A stretch of DNA of 64,000 bases, from NCBI GenBank assembly GCA_035552155.1, contig DASZLX010000028.1, positions 62,001 to 126,000 of the forward strand, written 5' to 3'. This document shows, piece by piece, positions 26,884 through 35,257 of the stretch (within the stretch, counting starts at the first letter, position 1; each line of letters begins with the position of its first letter). A program made the translations under genes and the position numbers. The stretch is from DASXHY01 sp035552155. Lineage in GTDB: Bacteria > Verrucomicrobiota > Verrucomicrobiia > Limisphaerales > DASXHY01. A model generated the notes under the pieces. That model was not told the DNA's origin and did no database searches. It was given only the letters and a program-made list of their open reading frames with translations.

Positions 26884-28392
26884 TCAAAAAATCCCCCTCA
26901 TGTCCCGCACCGCGCCAGTCAATCGTCCCGCCGGCAACACCACGTTCAAGCCCGGGAGTTCTTCCGCGCTCAGACCCGCCAATTGCTGCGCCGCGTCAAT
27001 AAACCGGTCGCTCTCCGCGGGCGAAATCAAATCCTCCGTGAGCGTTTGGAATTTTCGAATGTAATCCGCGCGCGCGAACGGCTTCACTCCCAGCGGATGC
27101 GCGTCGGCCACGGCAATTTCATCCACCAGCTTGCGCCCATTGTTAAACACCATTTCCACCCGGCCGCCGAACGCTTTTTGCGCCGGGTCGGTCGAATGAT
27201 ATCGCCGCGTCCATTCCGGGTCTTCGACGGTTTTGATTTTGTTCCAAAGCTCGACCACCTGGAGATGCTGCGCGACTTCCGGTGCGTAACTTTTCACGTG
27301 ATGCCAGAAACCCGTGTGCAGCGCGGCGGCGAAAATAAACATCAAACTGTGGTCGAGCGTCTCCCGGCTCGCGCACGGATCGTATTTCTGCGGGTCATTC
27401 GCGCCGCTGCCAATGACCGCGTGCGTGTGGTGGCTCGTGTGAATCGTCACTGATTGGATTGCGCCCAGGTCCGGAATTTTCCCGCGCAAGCGAAAAGCGA
27501 GGTCAATCCACGCCTGCGCCTGGTATTCGGCGGAATGTTGTTTCGTGTACGAATCGAGAATCCCGCGGCACGGCTCCCCCCGCTCGGGCAACAGCACCTC
27601 ATAACTCGCCTTCGCGCCGCCCAGCATCCAGGCAATCACGCTGTCCTCGCCTTCGTAAATTGGCGAGGGGCTTTTCTCGCCGCGCATCGCCCGGTCCATG
27701 GCTTCAATAGCCAGCTTGCCGGCGTGCGCGGGCGCGTAAGCCTTCCAACTTGAAATCTCTCCCTTGCGCGATTGCCGTGTGGAAAAACCCACGTGCACCG
27801 CCTGTTGAATGGCCTGGTAAATCGTGTCGGTGTCCAGGCCGAGCATCGCGCCCAGCCCCGCGGCGACGGATGGGCACAGATGCGCGATGTGGTCCTTCTT
27901 GAACTCATGCAGGCAAATGCCGCGCACGAGATCGATTTGAACCTCATACGCCGCGACAATTCCGCGCAGCAACTCCGCGCCCGAACGACCGGTCTGTTGC
28001 GCCACGGCGAGCAGCGCCGGAATGTTGTCGCCGGGATGCGAGTAATCCGCCGCGAGGAATGTGTCGTGCATGTCGAGTTCGCGCACCGCGACGCCATTGG
28101 CCCACGCGGCCCATTCGCATTCGAATCGTTGCTCACTCGCCACGCCGAAGAGCGTCGCGCCCGCCGCGCGCGGATGCGCCAGCGCCTGCGTTCTCGCGTT
28201 CGCCACCGGTTCCCGATTGATCGCGGCAATCGCCACAGCGGCATTATCAATCAATCGATTGGCAGCCATCTCCGCCACCTCGGGAAGAATTGGCGCTTTG
28301 TCCGCAGCCACCGCCGCGAGTTTCCACGCCAATTGCTCCGGCTTCGGCAGCGCGATTTTGGACGGATAAACTTTGACCTTATGATTGGTCAT
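26884..28392 (-). CDS. prpD: 2-Methylcitrate dehydratase, MmgE/PrpD family
   Basis: The 502-residue protein covers the full MmgE/PrpD fold, with conserved runs such as ELDMHDTFLAADYSHPGDN near the N-terminal third and the C-terminal alpha/beta domain. PrpD removes water from 2-methylcitrate to give 2-methyl-cis-aconitate. Rehydration to methylisocitrate normally needs an aconitase, and no acnB, acnD or prpF is in this window. It sits upstream of prpB and prpC on the same strand, giving the order prpD-prpB-prpC. The ATG at 28390-28392 is the natural start. The 237 bases between it and the dihydropyrimidinase gene show no other gene that I can support. Confidence 0.92.
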   Translation of the reverse strand: MTNHKVKVYPSKIALPKPEQLAWKLAAVAADKAPILPEVAEMAANRLIDNAAVAIAAINREPVANARTQALAHPRAAGATLFGVASEQRFECEWAAWANGVAVRELDMHDTFLAADYSHPGDNIPALLAVAQQTGRSGAELLRGIVAAYEVQIDLVRGICLHEFKKDHIAHLCPSVAAGLGAMLGLDTDTIYQAIQQAVHVGFSTRQSRKGEISSWKAYAPAHAGKLAIEAMDRAMRGEKSPSPIYEGEDSVIAWMLGGAKASYEVLLPERGEPCRGILDSYTKQHSAEYQAQAWIDLAFRLRGKIPDLGAIQSVTIHTSHHTHAVIGSGANDPQKYDPCASRETLDHSLMFIFAAALHTGFWHHVKSYAPEVAQHLQVVELWNKIKTVEDPEWTRRYHSTDPAQKAFGGRVEMVFNNGRKLVDEIAVADAHPLGVKPFARADYIRKFQTLTEDLISPAESDRFIDAAQQLAGLSAEELPGLNVVLPAGRLTGAVRDMRGIF

Positions 28393-28629
28393 GCAGGATG
28401 AATATTTTCGTTAGTAACTGCCAAATCAACCGAATTCACTCTGGGCGATTTGCGTCGCTTATCCCGGAATCGCTTGCCGCACACATATCGATTGCAGAGA
28501 TTGTGGATACCTATCCAAGTTTGACTGGGAAGCGGTCCGTGGCGTGCTGGCTGAACTTGCTCTCCAGCAGCAACCGCATCCTGCGTGAAAATCCTGGCCG
28601 ACGAGAAGAATTTCCCAATCGACCGCGAA

Positions 28630-30012
28630 TCAGAAATGACTCGGCTTGCGTTGTAAAAATTTACCGCGGCCGAGTTTGCCAACGAATTTGCCATCGCGCA
28701 CCGCCACTTCGCCGCGCACCGTCACCACGCTGGGGCGGCCTTCGATTTTCCAACCTTCGAAAGCGCTGTAATCCACATTCATGTGCTGCGTTTTCGCGGA
28801 GATTTTGCCGCGATAGTTCGGGTCGAACACCACCAGATCCGCATCGGCGCCCGGTTGGATGGCGCCCTTGCGCGGGAACAGATCGAATGTTTTCGCCACT
28901 TGCGTGCTTGCCACGTTCACAAACGTGTGCAGATCGATTTTTCCCGTCTTCACACCGTAGGTGTAGAGCAAATTGATGCGCTCTTCGAGTGACGGAATGC
29001 CGTTGGGGATTTTGGTGAAATCATTTTTGCCCATCGGCTTCTGGCGTTTGAAGTCGAAGGGCGCGTGGTCCGTGGCCACGGTTTGAATCAAACCATCGCG
29101 CAAACCGTTCCACAAAATCTCCTGGTTGCGCTGGTCACGCAGCGGCGGGGACATCACGTATTTTGCGCCCTCAAATTTCGGCTTCTCGGCGTAGCTTTTA
29201 TCCAGGGTCAAATATTGAATCAGCGTCTCGATACTGACGCGCACGCCTCGCTGCCGCGCGGCAATGGCTTCATCCAGCGCCTCTTTGCAACTCAAATGCA
29301 CAATATAAGTCGCCGCGCCGGTAAGTTCCGCGAAGGTCATGAAGTGATGCACGCCTTCGGCCTCGACCGCGGGCGGACGGCTCTCGTGATGCTCGCCCGG
29401 GCCGGTCTTTCCGACCGCGAGCAGTTCCTTCTGGCGTTCAGCAACAAGCGTTTCATTCTCGCAATGCGCCGTGACAATCACGCCGAGTTTCTTCGCCAGC
29501 TTGAGCGTGCGATACAGTTCTGTGTCATCCACCCCAAACGCGCCTTTGTAGGCGAGGAAAATTTTGAAGGAACTGATGCCGCGCTTCACAATTTCACGAA
29601 GTTGTTTTTCGGTGCCATCGTCAAACTTCGTCACCCCCATGTGAAATGAGAAATCGCACGCCGATTTGCCGACTGCCTGCTTCATCCAAAGCTCGAAACT
29701 CGCGAGGGCATCGTCCTTGCGCGCCGGGCAGCACATCTCGATCAGCGTCGTCGTGCCGCCGACCAGCGCCGCCTGGCTGCCCGTTTCGTAAGTGTCCTTC
29801 GCAAACGTCCCCATGAACGGCAGATAAATATGCACATGCGGATCGATGAAACCCGGGAAGACAAATTTCCCTGTCGCATCGATCACCTCCGCCCCGCGCG
29901 GCGGCGTGATGCCCCGGTCAATGCGAGTGATGGTTTCGCCGTCGCAGAGGATGTCCGCAACGTAGCGGGAGCTGGCAGTGATTATCTCGCCGTTTTTGAT
30001 GAGCAGTGACAT
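28630..30012 (-). CDS. hydA: Dihydropyrimidinase (hydantoinase)
   Basis: The 460-residue cyclic amidohydrolase keeps every metal ligand of dihydropyrimidinases: His59 and His61 in DPHVH, carboxylated Lys150 in SFKIFLAYKG, His183 in TAHCENE, His239 in IVHLSC and Asp315 in ATDHAPFD. It opens dihydrouracil or dihydrothymine to N-carbamoyl-beta-alanine or N-carbamoyl-3-aminoisobutyrate. It is the second enzyme of the reductive pyrimidine pathway, whose first (32046-33170) and third (33279-34535) enzymes are nearby. The frame runs to 30096, but the ATG at 30010-30012 starts exactly at the N-terminal beta sandwich, and the extra codons come from a GTGATAAGTGACGAGTGATG-type repeat. Confidence 0.95.
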   Translation of the reverse strand: MSLLIKNGEIITASSRYVADILCDGETITRIDRGITPPRGAEVIDATGKFVFPGFIDPHVHIYLPFMGTFAKDTYETGSQAALVGGTTTLIEMCCPARKDDALASFELWMKQAVGKSACDFSFHMGVTKFDDGTEKQLREIVKRGISSFKIFLAYKGAFGVDDTELYRTLKLAKKLGVIVTAHCENETLVAERQKELLAVGKTGPGEHHESRPPAVEAEGVHHFMTFAELTGAATYIVHLSCKEALDEAIAARQRGVRVSIETLIQYLTLDKSYAEKPKFEGAKYVMSPPLRDQRNQEILWNGLRDGLIQTVATDHAPFDFKRQKPMGKNDFTKIPNGIPSLEERINLLYTYGVKTGKIDLHTFVNVASTQVAKTFDLFPRKGAIQPGADADLVVFDPNYRGKISAKTQHMNVDYSAFEGWKIEGRPSVVTVRGEVAVRDGKFVGKLGRGKFLQRKPSHF

Positions 30013-30017
30013 GTGAT

Positions 30018-30485
30018 AAGTGACGAGTGATGAGTTAAAAATGATTGTCTTGTGCGACAGGTTTCTTTTGGCCGCGGACGGCACGGCGGAGTCCATTCAG
30101 CATTCGACGCAATTCCTCGATGGAGTCAGACGAAGGTTTTGATTTTGCAGCTGTAAGAAATCCCAGTTCAACAGCAAGTGTCAGTTGAGTATCAAGCTCG
30201 GCAAGGGAACCTTCGGCATGTGAAATAAACAAGATAAACTCACCGGTCGTATTTCTGGCCTGCCCTTCGGCGATGTTAGAAGGAACAGAAACTGCGGCAC
30301 GGCGCATTTGTGAAATCAATCCAAACTTCTCCTCGGACGGAAATTCAGCAGTAAGTTCGTAGATCGCCTTGGCGAGTGTCATGCTTTTTTGCCAAACCAG
30401 CAGATCACGGTAACTCTGAGCTTTACCGTTTGCATTTACCGGCCGGCTTGAAAACTGATCACTCATCACCGATCACTCGTCACTT
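30018..30485. repeat. Inverted 14-bp repeats bracketing the four-helix-bundle gene
   Basis: AAGTGACGAGTGAT at 30018-30031 recurs as its exact reverse complement, ATCACTCGTCACTT, at 30472-30485. The two lie just outside both ends of the small gene at 30035-30466, which interrupts the pyrimidine gene series. Related GTGACAAGTGATGAGT sequence is also found near the ftsK start (about 45310-45326), so the motif is dispersed. Whether the pair marks a mobile unit is unproven. Confidence 0.6.
30035..30466 (-). CDS. Four-helix-bundle protein (S23/23S rRNA intervening-sequence protein family)
   Basis: The 143-residue helical protein shows the family's core: SYRDLLVWQKSMTLAKAIYE, then FPSEEKFGLISQMRRAAVSV, the strongly conserved SNIAEGQAR and a final helix pair. 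Members are encoded in 23S rRNA intervening sequences and as scattered single genes; one branch is the Avd accessory protein of diversity-generating retroelements. No reverse transcriptase or variable repeat is seen here, and the gene is not inside rRNA, so it is a stand-alone copy of unknown function. It splits mmsA from hydA within the pyrimidine cluster and is bracketed by inverted repeats, which suggests late insertion. Start ATG 30464-30466; a GTG one codon earlier is possible. Confidence 0.85.
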   Translation of the reverse strand: MSDQFSSRPVNANGKAQSYRDLLVWQKSMTLAKAIYELTAEFPSEEKFGLISQMRRAAVSVPSNIAEGQARNTTGEFILFISHAEGSLAELDTQLTLAVELGFLTAAKSKPSSDSIEELRRMLNGLRRAVRGQKKPVAQDNHF

Positions 30486-30493
30486 GTCTCATA

Positions 30494-31990
30494 TCATTTC
30501 TCCCGATGCCAAATATCCCCTTCCCCATAACTAAACCACCGGCTCGTAGTCACTTTCTGTTGCGTGAAAAATTGCACTCCTTCCCGGCCTTGCATGTGCA
30601 GGTCGCCGAAAAATGAATCGTTCCAGCCGTTGAAAGGGAACCACGCCATCGATGCCGGCACGCCGATGTTGATGCCTACCATGCCGCAGTTGATGCGGTG
30701 CTTGAATTCGCGCGCGGCCTTGCCGTTGCGCGTGAAAATCGAGGCGCCGTTGCCAAACGGCGAGCGGTTCGCCAGTTCGATGGCAGCGTCCAGGTCTTCC
30801 ATGTGCATCACATTCAGCACCGGCCCGAAAATTTCCTCGCGGGCGACTGTCATGCCCGGATCCACCTGGTCCAAAATGGTCGCGCCGACGAAAAAACCGT
30901 TGGGCGCGTCGCTGATTTTCACGCCGCGTCCGTCCGCCGAAACTTTCGCGCCCTCTTTCACGCCCGTTTCAATGAGTTCCAAAACCCGGTCGCGATGCTG
31001 GCGCGTGATGACCGCGCCCATGTCCGGCTGCGGGTCGCGGTCGGTCGGGCCGACCTTGATGCGCCGCGTCGCCTCGACCAGCGTCGGCAAAATGGTTTTC
31101 TCCGCCGCGCCCACTACAATGGCCGTTGAACCAGCCATGCACCGCTCACCCGCGCAACCAAACGCGGCCTCGATGACTCCGCGCGTCGAATTCTCCGCGT
31201 CCGCATCCGGCATGAGTAAAACGAAGTTTTTCGCGCCGCCATTCGATTGCACGCGCTTGCCGTGCTTCGCGCCCACCTCATAAATATATTTCGCAATCGG
31301 CGTCGACCCGACGAACGAAATCGCCTTCACCTTGGGATGCGTCAGCAACGCATCCACCACTTCGCGTCCGCCGTGGACGATATTCAGCACGCCCTTGGGC
31401 AGGCCGGCCTTTTCCAGCAGCTTCGCGATTTTTATCGCGGTCAACGGAACTTTTTCACTGGGCTTGAGCACGAACGTGTTGCCGCACGCGATGGCGATGG
31501 GATACATCCACAGCGGAACCATCGCGGGAAAGTTGAAGGGCGTGATGCCTACGCACACGCCGAGCGGCTGGCGAATCGCCTCGCAATCGATGCCCCGCGC
31601 CACATTCTCCAACACCTCACCCATCAGCAACGACGGCACGCCCAGCGCGAACTCCACGTCTTCAATGCCCCGCTTCACGTCACCGCGCGATTCCACGAGC
31701 GTCTTGCCATGCTCGCGCGTGTTGCTGCGAACCAGTTCGTCGAAATTTTCTTCGAGCAACGTTTTGAACCGCCCGAGGATTCGCGCGCGCTCAACCGGCG
31801 GTGTCTCCATCCATGCGGGGAAGGCGGCGGCGGCGGCCTCGACCGCGGCATTCACCTCCGTGCCGTTGCCGGACGGGCATTCCGCGATGACCTCGCCGGT
31901 GGAAGGATTGTGAACGGGCGTGCCGGAGGCTTTGGATTGAATCCATTCGCCGCCAATGTAAAGGGGACAAGTATCCAGTTGAGTTGTCAT
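30494..31990 (-). CDS. mmsA: CoA-acylating methylmalonate-semialdehyde dehydrogenase
   Basis: The 498-residue ALDH-superfamily protein matches MmsA/IolA closely. It has the cofactor region GVCVGITPFNFPAMVPLWM, SFVGSTPIAKYIYEVG, and the catalytic Cys in FGCAGERCMAGSTA. The oxidative decarboxylation of methylmalonate semialdehyde with CoA and NAD+ gives propionyl-CoA; malonate semialdehyde gives acetyl-CoA. MmsA usually serves valine or myo-inositol breakdown, but here its neighbours make thymine and uracil carbon the likely source, with propionyl-CoA passing to PrpC, PrpD and PrpB. The ATG at 31988-31990 begins at the family N-terminus. The 55 bases between it and the dehydrogenase gene contain a TTACCGCAGAGACGCAGAG repeat of the dispersed kind. 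Confidence 0.93.
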   Translation of the reverse strand: MTTQLDTCPLYIGGEWIQSKASGTPVHNPSTGEVIAECPSGNGTEVNAAVEAAAAAFPAWMETPPVERARILGRFKTLLEENFDELVRSNTREHGKTLVESRGDVKRGIEDVEFALGVPSLLMGEVLENVARGIDCEAIRQPLGVCVGITPFNFPAMVPLWMYPIAIACGNTFVLKPSEKVPLTAIKIAKLLEKAGLPKGVLNIVHGGREVVDALLTHPKVKAISFVGSTPIAKYIYEVGAKHGKRVQSNGGAKNFVLLMPDADAENSTRGVIEAAFGCAGERCMAGSTAIVVGAAEKTILPTLVEATRRIKVGPTDRDPQPDMGAVITRQHRDRVLELIETGVKEGAKVSADGRGVKISDAPNGFFVGATILDQVDPGMTVAREEIFGPVLNVMHMEDLDAAIELANRSPFGNGASIFTRNGKAAREFKHRINCGMVGINIGVPASMAWFPFNGWNDSFFGDLHMQGREGVQFFTQQKVTTSRWFSYGEGDIWHREK

Positions 31991-32045
31991 GAAAGATTTT
32001 ACCGCAGAGACGCAGAGATTGAATTTTATGCCGCGTGGCGATCCA

Positions 32046-33170
32046 TTAGCTGCTCGCCAGCGATTGCGATTGTTTCACAAAATCATCCCCGCGCCACTCC
32101 GCGTCATTCTTTACCGTCTTGGCGGCCGTGGCGGCTTTCTGCGCCGCCTTGCGTTCCGCCTGGCGTCTGACCAGGTCCGCGTGGGTCGTGAAATAATCGA
32201 GGCTCTTCCCCTTGAAATCGGAAAGCTTCTCAAACTTGTGCTTTTCCATGAATGCCAGCAATTGTTCGCAGAGCGGCTTGACATGCTCGTAACCGAATTT
32301 CATCACGCCTGTGCAAACCTGCACCGTGTCCGCGCCCAGCAAAATAAATTCCGCCGCGTCGTTGCCGCTTTCCACCCCGCCAATGGCCGAGAGCGAACGT
32401 CCCGGAAATTCCTTACGGATAACCTGCGCGATCTCCATGACCATGCGCAACGCGATCGGCTTCACGCTGCGCGAAGAATAACCGCCCGGCGTCGTGAAGC
32501 CTTCCACGCACGGCTCGGGCCGCAACGTCTCCAGATTCACGCCCATCACGCTGCGGATCGTATTGATGGCGCTGAGGCCCGTCGCGCCGCTCTTCAACGC
32601 CGCGCGACTCGGGTCTTCGATGTGCGTCACATTCGGCGTCATCTTCGCCCAGACCGGTTTTTTTGCCACGCCCATCACCCAGCCGACCACTTCCCGCAGG
32701 ATTTCCGGATTTTCGCCCATCGCCGCTCCCATCTTGCGCTCCGGCAAACCGTGCGGGCACGAGAAATTCAGCTCAAAGCCATCCACCCCGGCCTCCTGGC
32801 ATTTCTCCACAATCTCAATCCAGGCGTCCTTTCTATATTCCTCCATGATGGACGCAATCAGCACCCCGTTCGGGAACTGGTCCTTGCATTTTTTAAATTC
32901 ATCCAGCCAGAGCTTGAACGGCCGATCGCTGATCAACTCAATATTTTCCCAACCGATGACCTCGCCATCCGTCGCCTGCAACTTGGCATAACGCGGCGTG
33001 ACGTTCACGACTTTGGAAGCATCCAGGCTGATCGTCTTGGCAATCACCGCGCCCCACCCTTCCTGAAACGCCTTGGTAATGACATTCAGGTTTGTGCCGG
33101 GCGGCCCGGAGCCAATGACGAACGGATTGGGGAGTTTGAGACCATCTACTGTGGTTACCAAGGTAGACAT
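32046..33170 (-). CDS. Dihydropyrimidine dehydrogenase, single-domain PYD1-like (PreA-related, no Fe-S domain)
   Basis: The 374-residue protein is a dihydroorotate-dehydrogenase-fold enzyme of the dihydropyrimidine dehydrogenase family. It has the pyrimidine/FMN motifs NFSCPHG (135-141), KMTPN (176-180), the TPGGYS loop (227-232), AIGGVESG and QVCTGVM. It lacks the C-terminal pair of [4Fe-4S] ferredoxin motifs of E. coli PreA, and no PreT partner is nearby. The sequence and the C-terminal region (YFTTHADLVRRQ...DDFVKQSQS) are, as I remember them, strikingly like plant PYD1. The loop that holds the catalytic Cys in mammalian enzyme reads GAAMGENP (148-155), with Met at that place. Reduces uracil/thymine to dihydro forms, or the reverse. 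Start chosen at ATG 33168-33170; the longer frame to 33269 has no homology. Confidence 0.87.
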   Translation of the reverse strand: MSTLVTTVDGLKLPNPFVIGSGPPGTNLNVITKAFQEGWGAVIAKTISLDASKVVNVTPRYAKLQATDGEVIGWENIELISDRPFKLWLDEFKKCKDQFPNGVLIASIMEEYRKDAWIEIVEKCQEAGVDGFELNFSCPHGLPERKMGAAMGENPEILREVVGWVMGVAKKPVWAKMTPNVTHIEDPSRAALKSGATGLSAINTIRSVMGVNLETLRPEPCVEGFTTPGGYSSRSVKPIALRMVMEIAQVIRKEFPGRSLSAIGGVESGNDAAEFILLGADTVQVCTGVMKFGYEHVKPLCEQLLAFMEKHKFEKLSDFKGKSLDYFTTHADLVRRQAERKAAQKAATAAKTVKNDAEWRGDDFVKQSQSLASS

Positions 33171-33278
33171 GACATGAATTTTAAGGCACCAGACCCCGAA
33201 ATGGAATAGAAATATATACCGTGAATGGTGCTTGGGATTTGTTTGAAAAAAAACGTGTTTGACGCCCATGATGACCCC
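33171..33278. promoter_or_regulatory. Shared intergenic region of the divergent pyrimidine genes
   Basis: Only 108 bases separate the start codons of the dehydrogenase (minus strand) and the M20 amidohydrolase (plus strand). Both promoters, and any regulator site for the pathway, should lie here. The stretch is AT-richer than its flanks (for example GAAATATATACCG around 33207-33222). I see no clean palindromic operator and no recognisable regulator gene in the island. Confidence 0.4.
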
Positions 33279-34535
33279 ATGAGCAGCTCACTGGATCCCA
33301 AACGCACCGTGGCCGAACTAAAGGAATTGCGCGCGCTCACCGGCGATGCCGACGGCGCCCAACGCGTCGCGTTTACCGAGACATGGCTTAAGGCGCGCGG
33401 CTGGCTCCGGCAAAAGGCCGTCCGCGATTTGCCGGGAGTTGAAATCCATAATGACGCCGCCGGCAACACCTGGTTTACCCTGCGCGGCGCATCCGAGAAA
33501 TCCTTGCTCATCGGCGGCCACATGGATTCCGTGCCGAATGGCGGCTGGCTGGATGGCTGCCTGAACGTGCTCGCCGGCCTGGAAATTCTCCGCCGCATCC
33601 ACTCGCAATATCGCGGCCAGCCTCCCGTCACCGTCCGCCTTGTGGACTGGGCGGATGAAGAAGGCGCGCGTTTCGGCAAAAGCCTCTTCGGCTCCTCCGC
33701 CTGCTCCGGCAACCTGGACATGAACGAAGCGCGCGGGCTGGTGGACAAAGCGGGAATCAAACTTCCGGACGCCTTGAAAAATGTGGGCATCGATTTCGAG
33801 CGGGTAAAAGACTCCGGCGTTGAACTCAAACATGCCGCCGCTTACCTCGAACTGCATATTGAGCAAGGCCCGGTGTTGCTCGATCTCGACCTGCCGCTCG
33901 GAGCGGTGCTTGGCACGTTTGGCGTGGAGCGGCACGCCATCACCTTTCACGGACAGGCCGCGCATTCCGGCAGCACGCCCATGAACCGCCGCAAAGACGC
34001 CTTCCTCGCCGCCGCCAAAATGAGCCCTGAGGTCTATCGCATCGCCGCGCGCAGCGGTAACGGCGTTTGCACCATCGGCTCCTGCACTACAAAACCCGGA
34101 ATCGTCACCAGCGTGGTCGAGGAATGCCGCATCACGCTCGACCAGCGCCATCTCGACGCCCCCGCGCTCGCACGCATGTTGCAGGAAGCAAAAACCGCCA
34201 GCGAACAATTCGCGCGTGAAGGCAACGTCACTGTTTCCTGGGAACGCCTCTGGCAAATCGCTCCCCGCCCCTTCAACGAGGAACTCATCGGCCTTTGCGA
34301 CGACGCCATCCGCGAGACGTGCGGCAAATCGCATCGCCTCCCGAGTGGCCCGCTGCACGACGCCGCCGAAGTCGCTGCCACCGGCGTGCCTACGGTGATG
34401 ATGTTCGTCCAAAGCCTCCACGGCATCAGCCACAACAAAATCGAAGATACTAAAGAGGAGCACCTGGAATTGTGCGTGACCGCCTTTGACAAATTGGCGG
34501 AGAATACGATGGATTGGATTCAGAGAAAGATTTAA
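33279..34535 (+). CDS. M20-family N-carbamoyl-beta-alanine amidohydrolase (beta-ureidopropionase, HyuC-like)
   Basis: The 418-residue binuclear metallohydrolase has the M20/ArgE-DapE ligands: His81 in GGHMDSVPNGG, Asp92 in LDG, Glu127-Glu128 in DEEGARFG, His193 in ELHIEQGP, and the C-terminal His in HGISHNKIED. This is the hydantoinase/carbamoylase type found in yeast Pyd3 and bacterial HyuC, not the nitrilase-type enzyme of plants and mammals. Position beside dihydropyrimidinase and dihydropyrimidine dehydrogenase points to hydrolysis of N-carbamoyl-beta-alanine and N-carbamoyl-3-aminoisobutyrate, releasing CO2 and NH3. It is transcribed away from the rest of the island. The ATG at 33279 is preferred; the frame is open from 33225. 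Allantoate amidohydrolase is a related alternative. Confidence 0.9.
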   Translation: MSSSLDPKRTVAELKELRALTGDADGAQRVAFTETWLKARGWLRQKAVRDLPGVEIHNDAAGNTWFTLRGASEKSLLIGGHMDSVPNGGWLDGCLNVLAGLEILRRIHSQYRGQPPVTVRLVDWADEEGARFGKSLFGSSACSGNLDMNEARGLVDKAGIKLPDALKNVGIDFERVKDSGVELKHAAAYLELHIEQGPVLLDLDLPLGAVLGTFGVERHAITFHGQAAHSGSTPMNRRKDAFLAAAKMSPEVYRIAARSGNGVCTIGSCTTKPGIVTSVVEECRITLDQRHLDAPALARMLQEAKTASEQFAREGNVTVSWERLWQIAPRPFNEELIGLCDDAIRETCGKSHRLPSGPLHDAAEVAATGVPTVMMFVQSLHGISHNKIEDTKEEHLELCVTAFDKLAENTMDWIQRKI

Positions 34536-34742
34536 CCGCGGGCGGCACGGATAAACACGAGTCAAAAGGCTAAAAATCCGAAACAGATAAAACCGAGTCT
34601 GCGAGCCCGGTAAGGTCAGCAGAAATCACTTGCCGACCGCGAAAAATCATCGGTAAATATTCCTATGTCGAGAGGAGCCGCTCCAAACAAAGGCAAGCGA
34701 GGTCGAATGCATGTTTGGCCTACCGCATTTTAGGCGCATTTT

Positions 34743-35165
34743 GTGATTTCACGCTGCTTCACAATTTTGGCCATCGCGGCTCTGACGGTTGGATGTAATC
34801 GCTGGGACAGAAAACCTGGCCGTTATATTCAAGGCACTAATGCGATGACTGGCGTCTCAGCATTCATTGCTACAAACGGCTGGACCATGTCCACAAACGT
34901 TGAAAATCTGTGGCGCTGGGAGGATATACAGCCACATTACATTCACGGTTTGCCGTGGACGAAACTCAAGAATCAGGAGTTTCAAGCACTGACTTACGAG
35001 GGGATTCTGTACGTGCTCTCCAACGAGGGCTGGCATCATGATTATGGAGGAGTTGCTTACAATCCGCGGACGAATCGGTTCCCGTCGATCGAGGAAGGTT
35101 TTGGCTTTAAGCCGATCGGCGGTCATTGGTATGTTTGGGTCATTCCCGAGTTGTCGGTGGGATGA
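34743..35165 (+). CDS. Putative lipoprotein, cassette 1
   Basis: The 140-residue product, from a GTG at 34743, opens with a short lipoprotein signal (ISRCFTILAIAALTVGC) whose LTVGC fits the lipobox, so the mature protein would be tethered to a membrane at Cys18. The rest is rich in Trp, Tyr and Gly (for example GWHHDYGGVAYNP, GGHWYVWVIPEL) and predicted to be beta-rich. I recognise no family. It lies at the head of the cassette array, 29 bases before the first attC. Composition differs from the neighbouring housekeeping genes, which fits acquisition by recombination. No strong ribosome binding site is visible. Confidence 0.65.
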   Translation: MISRCFTILAIAALTVGCNRWDRKPGRYIQGTNAMTGVSAFIATNGWTMSTNVENLWRWEDIQPHYIHGLPWTKLKNQEFQALTYEGILYVLSNEGWHHDYGGVAYNPRTNRFPSIEEGFGFKPIGGHWYVWVIPELSVG

Positions 35166-35194
35166 AGTTGCCACAGGTATATGAGTAACCATGT

Positions 35195-35244
35195 GCCTAA
35201 CCAATCGCTGCAGCCCCCGCGTGGCTGAGCTCTAGTCGTTAGGC
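35195..35244 (+). other. attC site 1
   Basis: The site runs from GCCTAAC (R'', 35195-35201) to GTTAGGC (R', 35238-35244). Inner arms GCTGCAGCC and GGCTGAGC can pair with an extra-helical base, the hallmark of attC folding. At 50 bases it is shorter than most attC sites. The next cassette's ATG follows 13 bases later. Confidence 0.75.
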
Positions 35245-35257
35245 CATATCAACGCAC

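Noticed and set aside
28393..28629. Possible small gene between prpD and hydA
   Set aside because: Open frames here have no start signal, family motif or protein-like composition.
30035..30466. Avd accessory gene of a diversity-generating retroelement
   Set aside because: No reverse transcriptase, template repeat or variable repeat is present in the neighbourhood.
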